Source of the DNA: Hypomesus transpacificus
Lineage: Eukaryota > Chordata > Actinopteri > Osmeriformes > Osmeridae
NCBI RefSeq assembly: GCF_021917145.1
Contig: NC_061067.1
Span: forward strand, 2,679,224-2,743,223
Reading direction: 5' to 3'
DNA: 64,000 nt
Shown here piece after piece: positions 24,801-37,590 of this stretch. The first letter of the stretch is position 1. Each line of letters opens with the position of its first letter. Position numbers and translations under genes: made by a program. The notes under the pieces are model-generated. The model saw nothing but the letters and a program-made list of their open reading frames with translations, had not been told where the DNA came from and made no database searches.

Positions 24801-27800
24801 CAAGCATCTCCTATTGTAGTTCATATTCTCTTGCATTCTGTCATTACTTGGAAAGCATTCTTTTATTACATCTGCAGTTTATTCCAAAACATGATTGACC
24901 TTAATTAAAAGGAATGCGAGCCTCCAGGGGAACGTTTTTCCATCTCGTAATTCTGCCTGGTAACACGGCCATGTGTTGCTGAACTGTGGTCGGTGCGAAG
25001 ACCTCAGATTTCATAAGTCAACGTGCCAGTCCTAAAATCTTCAGTTTTGAGGCTAACCGAACAAGGTTTTGAGGAACCCTGTAAATTTGATCTCCCATTG
25101 CATTCTAGAAACGCATTCCTGTCAAAACTGACCAAGTGGAAGAAACTGTCCTCACAGGAAAAATGAGTAGGCCTGCAATGCGAAGAGAAGAATGGGGCCC
25201 AACATAGTTCAGGAGACCATTTCAATCATTAAAAAGATGCAGTTTGCGTTGTTTGTAAATGCTTGAGTATCCAAAAGGAGGACCCCAGACTTTGCCTCGT
25301 AGGAATGATTTTCTCAATCCAGACACAGTCCAAACTTGAACTGTCACAGTTTGAAGTTCCCAGGCAAGCAGATAGGCTTCTACACAACCGTTGAGTCAAG
25401 ATGAGTTCAGCCAACATCCATGGATCAATCTGGAACATCAAACAGTGTAGAGCATTGAATTACCGCAGCTGCTCTTTCATTCCCCCGAATGAAATAGTCA
25501 GAAGAAAGGCTTCGAAAGCATGTGCGTTTGTATTGATGGAGAAGACTGAGCGTTCCCTTCAAACGGTTGACGGAGTCCGTGAGGAAGGCCATACGTTTAT
25601 GTTGGCCGGGTCTGCAGCGGCATGGTAATTCACTCAAGGTCGCAATCTAGAAAGAATGTCATGAGCTGCAAAAATAGTTTGACTGACTTTGAATGGCCTC
25701 ACGTCTTGTGTTACTTGCCGCATCATTAACATAGGCGTGACATTGGAGTATAAGTTTAGAGACTCAACTGAACATTTCATTTGGGGTCAATGAATGGGCT
25801 GAATTCTGGTTCACGGTAAGGGCTTCATCTTTGATTGCTGTCAACTGAAATTAGCGCTGTGTCATAAGCGCAGCGGTTATTTTAGCTAAACTCTCATTGT
25901 TAAGTGTCGGTATGGCCTGTAATGAGACGATCAAACAAATATTCGGTCAACACCGGTTCGGTCAACACCGGTTCGACCATCGTGGAGTTTAGCAAGGTTG
26001 AGGACAGAGGGTAGCCAATGAGATTCATGAGAATGGCATGGCATTCATTCAAAAGCTGTCAAGCCCCCCTCCCCTCCTTCCTACCGCAGTCCGCTGCTTG
26101 GAAATAATCACTGCTTTGTGCGAGCTGTGGAATCCGGGGCGAAAACGAAAGACGCAATTATAGAGTGAGTCCAAAAAGGCGGTTACCGCAGCAACCGGGC
26201 CCGGCTTGTAAAGCGAAGACAGATTCCAGTCCAGCGAGTCTGGAGTGTAACAAACAGATAGGCCTACTCCTTCAACCTCAACTCTACTGTAGATCACGCT
26301 CAGGGTCAAAGCCGTGACAGCCAGACTGTTTACTGAAGCTCTTGATAAACATAGCTGGTGGAGTTTCAGTAGCCTTGGCCCAATAGTGTTTGAGTAAGCG
26401 TTGTTGGGACCCACCTGATTACATTTCTTTATGTGGTGTTGACAAACTAGGCTACACCAAACCAACAGAAATTCACCTATAGGGTGAAAAGGTAACATCA
26501 AACTCGGGTAGAAAACTGTAATTAGTAGCATCGCCTGCTCAGGTCTGGTGTTACAGCTGTATGGAAAATCGTTTCACAGCTCTCATTAAAGCAGTCATTG
26601 TTTCCATAGACCATCAGCCTACCTTGAAAAACATCTAATCTCAGGTTACCTCAAGCATTCAAAGAAGAATTACAATAACATGCTAAATATAAACACCACA
26701 CATCAACTCATTTTACAGGTGTTTGTCAACTGATATATTTGCTGTGTTTGTCAAGCACCCAGGTTGGAGGAGGAAATGTGATCGAGTCAGGCTGTGGTCC
26801 AGTGACTCGTGATGCCTACTGTCTGCCTCCAAAGACAATAGAGGCAGAATCCGTGGGCCCCCACTGTGAAAACAGTTTCAGGCTCAAGGTCTGGAGTTTA
26901 TTAGACCATAGCTCTTGCTAGCTGCTCCTCGGGCCATAACTCAAAGCACCTCAGCTGGGATAGGAGAATATGTGTGTGTGTGTGCTGTGTGTGTGTGTGC
27001 TGTGTGTGTGTAGCGGAGGGAGGGAGGTTGGCTAGGGAGAGAAAAGTAGGATATATTGGGCTTCTGGCAGACATATGGAGGCGGGGTGGGGGTCGATTTC
27101 CTGCAGCTGACAGGCTGCTGATCATCATGAGATACAGCCCCTGCTGGTGAACGCCGGGCCCTGCTGGGCCCTGGTTCAGAACCAGAGGGAGTTCTGAGAG
27201 GAACGCTCCAGCCCTCATCCTGTCAGACCGGTTGGAGGTGAGCAGCACCCTGACACAAAATGGCCTCCCTGTTTCACCCTCTGCCTTGCAATGTCTGTGA
27301 CCTTGTCATGGGTTAAATGGTGCCTGCAACATTGGTTGGGACTGGACCATGTGTTGTGTGGTTCACTTAGACCTTTTCCTCATCAAATCATCAAGGTGAA
27401 TTTGCTAATGAGCTTGACAACTTTACCTGCGCTGCATGGGCTTGTTTTTTTTCTCCGTTTTCATCTCTGAGCACGCTGTCAAAATAATTGAAACTGTCAA
27501 CCAATTACTACAAAGTGTTCAGTTACACAACTTGAGTACAAAATGCCTGACAAATGTTTGTTTGGCTTTTTACGTTCTGTGGAGGACATTGCGTGACTAC
27601 ACACAGTACAGCTTATACGGCTGGAGAGAGCTTCAAGCCCTATCCTTTTTTCACATGCCACTAGATAACTACTGACAGATAAACTCTCACATTCCCAACA
27701 CTCTGGGAATATGCAGGGTGAAAATGTAACCGCCCCCCCCATCCCCCCCTTCCAAGTCTAAATCGCCCTTGGACGTCCTGGACAGATATTTTAACTACCC

Positions 27801-27840
27801 GTTGACAAGGAGGTAAAACCTGTTCTGGATGCGTCGTGAG

Positions 27841-28274
27841 AGTAGTGTTATGTCCCCGGCCTAATCCGGGCCGGGATTTCTGTTTTCTGGATTTCTGTGC
27901 CGGCTCCAGGTTTCATGCCATACTCCATTCCTCCTGTGTAATTGACACACCTGCAACCCATCCCCTCATCAGCACCACAGTATTTCAACCCCGGTTTTCC
28001 TGTCACTCATCGCCAGTTCAACGCTTCGTCCAGAAGGTAGTATCGGCTCCCAGTACATGGTGCTATATCTAGTCCGTCCTAAGACCTTGTTTCCTCTCTG
28101 CCTGCTACAGACCACATCCTCCGGTTCATCAGCCTGCCTGCCACACCTGCCTGCCCCACCGGATCTCCTTCGCTCTCCTTCACTCAATTCAATAAACCAG
28201 TCAACTTGACCTTCAGTGGAGTCGTGCATTTGGGTCCACACCCCAGTAGCCAGTTGGTCCAACATAACAAGTAG
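27841..28274 (+). mobile_element. Solo LTR with 5 bp target-site duplication
   Basis: A 424 bp element (27846-28269) begins TGTTATGTCCCCGG and ends GTCCAACATAACA, so its ends form the inverted repeat TGTTATG...CATAACA typical of LTRs (TG...CA). It is flanked by identical 5 bp copies AGTAG (27841-27845 and 28270-28274). A retroviral-type AATAAA lies about 80 bp from the 3' end (CAATTCAATAAACCAG near 28188). No internal retroelement coding sequence is adjacent, so this is a solo LTR left by recombination. The pattern fits a Ty3/Gypsy-type LTR retrotransposon, but the family is not certain. Confidence 0.85.
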
Positions 28275-29649
28275 GATACTATATGATATAACGCCTCCCG
28301 GAGTGTCGTCTGTCATGTGGAGGACTCAGCGAATGGTTGAGGCCCATTGAGTCTCTTTGGTGGAGACGACGAGCGTCTAGGGCACTGTGGTGGGCTGATA
28401 ATATGAACCAGCTGGCCCAGGATGAGAGTCATATGCCATTATCGGCAAATGACTTGTTTCTCCGTGCGCAATTAGGACTAATTCCTCCTGCACGTTGGCG
28501 GTGGGTTGAGACAAGGCAACGTTCACCACAATGAAACCAAAAGTGCGAATCTGGTTTCTGTACCAACCAAATGCCACGTTATGAATGTGTGACAGCGGGC
28601 AAACTCGCGAACAATGGATCCAGTATTTCTCCCATGAGATGTTGAGTACCTCAGGTTCAATCTGAGGCAATAAAAGAAGTAAGACTTCCTCTGTTTTACT
28701 GCCAATTAGTGAGTTACTGCTCTGGCCTCTGACATACAAAACTGCACAGCAGGTCCAGTATGTTAGGTATGGAAGGAGCTCTTATTGAAAAATCACCATG
28801 ACCACAAAAACATGACTGATATGGAGACTTCTGTAGTAATTCAGCCAGGGGTTACAAAGTTTGGGAGCCTGAAAGTTTGGATATGCAGGTGTACCGAGTA
28901 TACTGAGGCTAAATAAATACTTGAGAGGTGAAGTTGACCACTTGGTTACAAGAAAGGAATATGGTTTACGAGAGACTGCACTGGAGGTGCCACATTCAGG
29001 AGCCTCGCAGCAGAGAGAGAGACAGAGTATTCAACTCATGCAGAGACTATGGCTGGTGTTTTCAATCTGATCGAGTGAATTCCTAAAGCTAATCTAATAT
29101 AGTAAGACAGCAAACAGTCGATCGGTAGGTTGACCACTGAGGAGAACAAGGCAAGGACCCCCCCCAGCCCAGTCCAGCTCCTGGAGGTAAGAGGGACTTT
29201 GCTGGATTGAATTACCAGACCCTCTGGGTTGTTACCCTGGGCTGGTTGAAGAGACAGGGCAGAGTTATTGAGTTAGTCCTCACATCATACTAAAGTGACT
29301 AACATCTCATTTTTGCTGCTGAATGGATTACTGTTAATCATCATAATGAGTGTGGGTCATGTGTTTCCGGAACGTGGAGTAGAGCTAAATATATCAGGAT
29401 GGGCCGTGAAAAGAAAGGGACTATCTCGCTCTCCATCTCTCTCTAGGTCTTTCCAGTGTTATCGAAAGGTTTGCTTGAGATTACCATACCTGTCAACGTT
29501 TGTGATGTTTTCTGAATGGCATTGAACTCTGTATAACTCGAGACAACTAGCATCTTGGCCTGCCCCTCGTCCATTAATTGTACATTTCAGGACAAGTTAT
29601 CCCTTACTTCTCAGCGTGAGAAATGGTTGAAATGCGTGAGACTTGAAAG

Positions 29650-29807
<158 letters not shown>

Positions 29808-30414
29808 TGCACATAAACGTCTTTTTTCTTGTTTTTGTTTGTATAGTTAGGATCCCTCGAAAATGAGATGGTTCATCTCAAGGGGTTTAATCACGTAAAT
29901 AAACTTGTATCATCATCATTACTGTTCCTTGGTCCTCCTGGTCGACATTAGGATACTCAAGGAAATGTGGCAAATTTGTAACATCTTGAAAGGAAATCAT
30001 TCGTCTCCCTCTAATGTGTGAGCATAGCGACCTCTTGTGGTACAATTAGTGTATCACAGTTTGTCATTCAAATAACTTTTTTTGGTTTGTTTGGTGGCCT
30101 CAAACTAATGAACAAATTAAGATCCGACTTGATAAGATACTCAAAAGTTTGACATTCAAATAATAGAGATGGGTAGGGTGAAGCTATTGAAACACCAGGC
30201 TACACAGAGTGGTGTCAACAAGTAGCCGCAAAAGTGCAAAAGTGCAAAAGTGATCGCTTCTCTAACTCGAGAAGGAATGATACGATTCCCTCCTCCCCGA
30301 ATCATACTTAATTTTTTGAAAACAACTTTTATTTTATTCTGATCGGATAATTATCAAGATCAGCAAGCCCTCTGTAGACTGTTTTTACGTAGCCCTCCCA
30401 AAAAAGATACCATT

Positions 30415-30486
30415 CTCCGATCACGGAGGGCCCCTCTAAGCCCAAGGGCCCCTGGGCACGTGCCCATATGGCAGATCCGGCCTTGA
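30415..30486 (-). mobile_element. Possible DNA-transposon terminal fragment
   Basis: Reverse-complemented, the segment starts CAAGGCCGGATCTGCCATAT and continues with GGGCACGTGCCCAGGGGCCC and a GGCCC-rich stretch. This resembles the ends of fish hAT-type elements. I could not find the partner end, so the call is tentative. Confidence 0.35.
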
Positions 30487-32476
30487 CTAGATGTAATATT
30501 TAATTTGTCTTTCCTGTTTACAAACTATGCAGAATGTCTGGGATTTCTCCACTTGGAAAAAAACGATGAAGCCACCAATACGGTCAACTACACATGTTGA
30601 TTGTTTGGGTCCACAAAGACGTCATGGACTATTTATTTCCAAAGTCCCCCTACTTAGGACATCTGACTGTGCCCTTAGAATACAGACAGCGTGGCGCAGA
30701 GGCCTCTGAGAACATATAAACACAGACAGCAGGCCTACATCCTTGCCAGAATAAACCTGTTTTCCCTTCTTGAGGATAGACCAAAAACTGATTTCAAAAG
30801 TGTCAGATTAATTATTCGATTAGAATTCTGGGGTTGTTGAGAGGTGTGTTTGTAGAAGCAGAAGGGTTAATCATTTGGAGCTGAGGGCAAGTCTTCATGC
30901 AAACCAAGTTCAGCACCCTTTCTCTTTAAAAATGACACTTTATTGTTCTTTATTGAATCACAAACTGTTAAAAAAACAGGAAATCCTGTCTCAGAGCAAG
31001 TTGGCAGTTTGTTTAAAACGTGATTAACATGATTATCCTGATTAATAGCCTCTAGCTTTCAATAATGCAACCCAATCAACAGCTTTTGTTTTCTTTGAAA
31101 ATTCGTTTTTTATTCAACCATTTTCAGGCCTGGATCTTTGGCTTGTATCTATCTGCCTTCTCTGTGCACATGTGGTGTTTTGGCCTTAATGGCCAACTTG
31201 AGTTCACATGGTCAGAACCAGGAGTTATTTCCAAAGTGGCCACATGGCTGCATACTTTTCATGTATGCATGTGATGATCGGGGGATTACGGTAAAAATAA
31301 CAAAACGACAGAACGGAAATGTCCTTAACTGACTTTGGTGCTATTTAACAAATTCAATCCTGAATTGAGCGTGTTGTGTCTTTCACAGTATTTATTAAAA
31401 TATGAACATTTGTGTGGAAAAGGAGCGTGGTTCTATGACCTTCAGACCTTGCAGCTCACAGCAGGACAAGATTTATGGAAGATTGAACCGTCATATACCG
31501 TGAGAGCGACTAGAATAACGCAAAGCTATTTTAAAACACTATGTTTTCACTTTGAAGCTAAGACTTGATCTTTGCATTGAATTCCCTACATACCACATTT
31601 TAGTTTCAAATGAAATACACGATGGATCTTTATGGCCGTTTCTGAAAAATAAATAATGTCCATACAAATGTATGGGTTTGCTCTGTGATATTTCGCTGGC
31701 CGGTGCAGCTTCTCAACTTTTGTGCCAGTGATGTGATATCATCTGTCTCCAAATATTTCATGCTTTCTACGTGATGTTTACATTACAGATCATTCTCAGC
31801 TCCCCCTTCTGAGCCAACCTCACTGTCTCAGAGCAAACATGCAACAGGAAGTTACTGACATGAGGAACAACCTGTTCCTGTTGACAGATTGGAGTAGGTA
31901 CCTGTCTCTGCACCTTGGAGGTAGTGTCATCTTACTTTCACACGCACGCACAAACGCACACACACACACACAATGCAATCGTTGTTCCACAGACCTGGCA
32001 CAGCACAGATACACACAGCAGATTTGTCAACATAACATTGAAAAAACACTCTGTGACCTGAACATGCATTGCAATACAAAACACATGGTTAGAAGCTCCG
32101 TATACTCTGTGACTGTTGCTATCCAGGCTGGGGCCCAGCTAGGGAACGACACGTAGACGTCGGGGTGTCAGACATGGTGGTCTGCCGGCTTCTCCTTGGC
32201 ATTCTCACGGCCATGAGAGGAGGTCACACAGGAGTGAGGAGGGGAGGAGGGGCCGGGCCCATCATGGCACAGTTTCTGCACCTCAGATCAAGATGTGTGA
32301 AAACTGTTCCGTGAGATCGTACGCCACCCCAGGTAGGGCCGGCCCGACCCAATAAACAAACGATTCGTTCGGGGCATCAACTTTGCGCTGACCACCAGAC
32401 ATGAGCGGAAGATGGAAGAAGCCCAACAGAAATGTATCCTTTCCTGATTTTAAAATATATCTTCTTATTCCTTTTG

Positions 32477-32575
32477 ACAATAACAGGAAGAGAGCGACAG
32501 GAAAGGCAGGGAAAGATAGAGAAAGGGGATGACATGCTTGAATCAACCTGGGTCCCAGCAGCAAGGCCTCAGCCT
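32477..32575 (-). repeat. tRNA-SINE fragment (family of 8960-9165)
   Basis: The plus strand carries GACAGGAAAGGCAGGGAAAG, a GA-rich stretch, GATGACATGC and then an AACCTGGGTCCCAGCAGC block. Reversed, this is the CTTTCCTGTC - TC-rich - GCATG - B-box-like order seen at 8960-9165. It is degenerate. Confidence 0.45.
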
Positions 32576-35500
32576 GTGTTGTACACCTTCCACCCTGGGA
32601 ACCACTGCCCTCTTCTTGGTGGATTTATGGTGTTTATTCAAATGTTTGAAGTAAGTGTTTGAGTACTCATAGCAAAAAATGATACAGAGCTCAGCTAGAA
32701 TATTCCCATAACGCCGAGTGAAACATTTGTTAAAAAATGTGAATCAATTGTGGGAAAAGGCTGAGGTTCAATGAATGGAATCTGAAAGGTTGGCCCTTCG
32801 CTGTGTTCTGTCATGTCTCAAAACCTAAAGAGAGAGCAATGAGTCACTCAGTCTCATGAAACCTGTCTTCATGGTCCACACCCCTGTCACCTGCAGGATC
32901 TGGGTCTTGCTCGGAGCACAGAGACCTTTGTTTGGCGTGGGCGGAGTCTATGAGTCTGTGTGGTAGAGGAATGCAGGGCTCTTTGCCAGCACTGCTCCAT
33001 GTGGAAACACTCCACACAGCACTGATAACAGGACCCTGGTACACAAACTCAGGAGCTGAAAGGAGCGCGACATTGGTGTGAGCTTGTGTTTTCGTTTGAA
33101 AGATAACATGACTTCATACATCTTTTGTGTGTTGGTTTCCATCCTGAATATGAGGGAAAAGGAATCATTTCAACCTGATTTATCCTTTGTATAGAGAACA
33201 TGTGTTTCAAGGTTCATGGGGTCACCCAAGAGCACTCGAGTCATTATGTTAACTACGTAAATGGTAGAGTAGGTGTCAGAGATGGTAAGGAAGGCCAGAC
33301 TGACAGTCTGGTTGAGGCTGAAGTGTTGCTTCTCATCTGCTTTCCCTCCACACTGCCAGCGTACTGAAGGAGTCTGGATGATGTTTGGCTTCTGCCGATG
33401 AGAATGAGAGCTCAGCCTCATAACTCACATGCTCTGATAGCTGAGCATGTGTCTGCAGAGAACGGGATCAAAAATAGAGCCAAAAAATGATCCTTTGGTA
33501 TGAAAGCTATGAATGGAATCGGATGGAACCTATTCAAGGAAGAGGCTGTTAGTGTAATTGTATCCCCTCGCTTTGTTTTTTCTTCTGTTTGTAATTAACG
33601 TCGGGGGTTACAGAGAATGTACAGGCCGCTGTTAACAGCCACCTGGAAGTAACTACCCTTGGTCTGAGAGAGAGGAGAAGAAGATCGGAAAGAGGAGAGG
33701 AGGATGTTAGTGATAGAAACATACAAACATACAAATTGTTTAGTAGCAATATTATTCCTGTATCTCCTGTATCCATATCTCCACATATTGACCAGGAGGC
33801 TCTTGTGTTTTCAAATCTCAACGAGCCCCTTCTGGTTTTATGAAGGTTGAATGAATAAAAAATAAAGCAAAAAATAGTTGAGAGAGAAAATAACAATTCT
33901 GAAGTACCTCACAGTGTGCAGTGCATCCTGAGAGAGTTCTAGATAACAAACACGAGGCATTTCTGTTTTCCCAGATGAGCCCCAAGCCATGAGTGGGCGA
34001 GTTGAGGTTAATACAAGTTTAGCTCCCAAAATGCATGGGGACATGTCCTATCTTAATATTGTACCTTTATCTTATCTTTGATCATTCCAGCAAGTGAATT
34101 ATTGTGCTCCTTAAGAGAAAGAAGGTTGTATTTAAATAAATGGCATGACTGATCACGTTATGGTTTGTCTTATGGGGAATTTCCTCAAGGTCCTACAACG
34201 ACTGTGGCACCAAAAAGAAAATGTTATGGACGGAAATGGCAAAATCCCAACTGTCAAACTGTTCTGTCTCTTTGACGCATGTCTTGAGACATGACTTGTG
34301 GTTGTCTCTAAGGTTGTCTGATTCCAGTCTTTCAGTCCACCAGACGTATAACATTGTTCTTCTTTTGAAAAGCCACAGATAAACCCATGACGTGTGCACT
34401 ACGTGACAACAGACAGGAGAAACCTCACATGATAACTGGTTAGTAGCTGATGTCACATGATGTAAGGACCCACACTGTTTCACCAGCAGTGGACGGCCAT
34501 CTTGGACTGTTGATTTGAACCCAGTGGTCAAAATGACTGCGAGATGAGTGTTCCAAAGTTTCCCACACCCAATTGAAGCATTATTCATCACACAAGTTAA
34601 AACATGCTATTTATCATCATGTTCTGCCGGTTTTAATCTATGTTGTGAGAAAATAAATTAAAGCATGGATTTGCCTTCAGGACACAATGATAAAAGTGTC
34701 CTGAAGAAATCTGTGAAGTCAAGAAGGATTTATTTGTTGCAAATCATTTTCCATATGATGTGTAAGTAGTTATCTTCATCATGGGGCTACAGTGTCTGAT
34801 GTCTGGATGTGACCAGATTTCACCCCCTGGTCTCCTCTGCTTCTGTCAGTTTTACAGGAAAATACACCCCCATCCAGACCAAAATACATTCCACATCTGG
34901 AAGTTACTTTACACAGCCAGTGATTTTCGGAATTATATAATCGAATGAAAAACCAAACTAACATCAAATGTAAACCAAAACAAATGATGCTTGCTTTATG
35001 TCTTCAGTCTAATGCTCTTCAGTTTCCGCAATGTTAGATATCTTAGGGGTGAGACACACGGCCCTTTCCACATAGTTGTCCGTCTGGGTGACATCACCTC
35101 AGAAGTGGAAGTTCACACACTGAGCCTTAGACGCTTTCTAGCAGCTGAGCACCGTCTGCTACCACTGTATGTGTTATTTTGGGAGAAAAAACTTTTTCTG
35201 ATTTGGCTGAAGTGGATTCTTTGGATTCATCCATTAAAATGAGTTTAGATAACCACTTGATGACTAATCTGGTTGGTTTAGCAGATCTGGTTTCATTGGG
35301 TGGCTTAGTAGAGTGTTGTAAGGCATTTACAGCATCCAATAAACAACTTCTCATTTCCGTTCTCTTGTTTGGTTCTACATTTTAGATCACAGTTTGAATC
35401 ACAATCATTCACAAAGGCCCTGTACATCAAAGGATTTTTTTTTACAGTTTACAATTGTCTGCTGTCTGGTTAAATGGTGTGTGAAATTATATCTGTACAA

Positions 35501-37529
35501 AACCTGATAGCGCTGTGCCATTACTTCTCGAGGCATTTTAAACTAAGCATCCCATATTTGGTTAGCTGATCGCTCATGACCTTTTGCAAGGTTGGTCCAA
35601 AAAACAGAAACTGAGGTAGGTCTTATTGGGTGAGGGACAGTCTATTACCACAGACGGGGGAGCAAAACAGTTTTCATACTGACTCATTTGAGTCATCGGG
35701 ATCAATGCTAGGAAACTAGGAAATTTGATGAATGAAGTCATGCTGTGTCTGGAATCTAGCAACAGTCAAAATTGTTCGGACCTTAGTGGTGTGAGTCGGA
35801 GATTTTAGCGAGGCCTCCTTAATTATCATCCATCCCCTCTGTATCCAAACGATTGGAATCGTTGACCAGATGTTTAGTCACTGTGCCGTACATTCATGAC
35901 ACAATGGAAGCTAGCCACTGTATCGTGTTACTCACAGGATCTCTGACGAGATATCTTATCTTAGAGCAGTCTAGGGCATTGGAAGGCAGACGACTGTGTC
36001 AAAACACACCCGTATGGCAGGTATGGATCGACCTGTGTCCCTTCGTCTGCTTTCATCCACGTCAGCCAGGCGAGACCTCACATTCTTGGGCAAGCAGGGG
36101 CGACCGGCAATCGTGGGGAGATGCCACACACCCGTTTGCATGCACACACATGTACAGGTCATCTTATTGTTCACGACCCATTATACTGTGTTGGTAATTA
36201 TATTTAAAGGATTTCTTCAATTTCTGGGGTCTAACAGTCATGTTTTTGTTGTGGAAAAATCTGGGACCTAAACCACACACTCAAATTATACTTTCGAAAC
36301 CACTAACATGTGAAAACAAAACATGTTCTTCATAATTCTCTCTGGGCAACAGTTGTCTACACTTTGAATCCATCGGTTTCCGTAGCCCAGCGTCTGGGTG
36401 TTTGCTTAGCGTCTGCCTGGTGAAAGGCCATTAGCTCTGATTACTGTGAGTGGATGTTGGGCCGTCTAGAGTGCCCGGGGCTTTGTTATTCTAGTTCCCA
36501 GTTCTCAGGACTTCAAGAAGCACAGCAGAATAAGAAAACTCTCCCCGCTGCAACCTCGTCCGACCAATAACCAGATAATGACACGTGAACCTCGCTCCCC
36601 TGGACGTGTTGGGTTTGGTACTAGCTGGCCAGACGGGAGGGGGTTGAGGGTTTTGTCCCCTACACGGCCCTTGTTGACACTCCTGCTCTGACTCAGATGG
36701 TTCTGGGAACAGAGGTCTGTCAGGGCTAACTCAGACCTGTTATGGCAGGAAGCTCTCTCTGCCTCCTCACCTGTTTTTGACACTGTTTGCACACTGCCCA
36801 TGTGATGTGTTGTGGGGTCTGTGGATGATGTGTGTCATGACAAAGCAGAGAGAGTTCACCATAGAAACTGCTGAGGCACTCCCTAATGTGTCTCGCCTTA
36901 TCATGTTACACGTCGAATTGGTCGTAGCCAATTCGACCTTCCCCAGATCAAAGCTTATGTTCGTCCAGGCTTTTTCTGAGCAGTGGGTGGATGCTTAAAC
37001 ATGGCAGGAAATGTACTCTGTTCAGTAAACACTCAACCATAACAATGGCTTAAGGGCTTTTTTCTAAATGGTGAGAGTACCACAGTAAAAGAATGTGGTT
37101 GTTGCTTGACATTCAAAGTTGTTGAATTTAAAAGATTGCTGAGAACATGCAGAACAAATGTCTGCTTTTAGGGTTCGGTTTACGATCGCCCCAGATTGCT
37201 TAGACAAGGGACACATTAATAAACTGACAATTGGACTATCTCTTTCTCATTCCCTTGAGTTTCACAAAGAGTTGTTCTCAGTATTGAGTCGGTAATGTGG
37301 TGAGAGGATAGGAAAGTTGTAAGATATCCATTTTCCCCCCCAAAAAATTCAGCTTACTCAGCTGCAGTACATTATGTCCAACGAAAACAAACATGCAGAA
37401 GATTAATTCTGTAATTCTGTATTGCCCGTTATCTACCACTGCAGTGAAGGGGACAGAGGGTCAATTCTTCCCGCCCAAAAATGAAGTGTGGGAAATCTCT
37501 CCCCGTACATCTGGCCATCATTGTAAATA

Positions 37530-37590
37530 AGAATTTGTTCTTCCTGATCTTGCCTGGGTAAATAAAGGTTAAATAAATAAAAAACGAATG
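37530..37590 (+). repeat. Retroposon tail fragment
   Basis: The sequence TGTAAATAAGAATTTGTTCT is followed by TGCCTGGGTAAATAAAGGTT and AAATAAATAAA. This TAAATAAGAATTTGTTCTT...TTAAATAAA ending is the 3' tail of a common euteleost retroposon. The body probably extends upstream to about 37430. Confidence 0.5.

Noticed and set aside
26049..26531. 160 aa minus-strand open frame
   Set aside because: No recognisable domain, no similarity to SLC44A3 or other expected neighbours, and no promoter or splice context; probably a chance frame in intergenic DNA.
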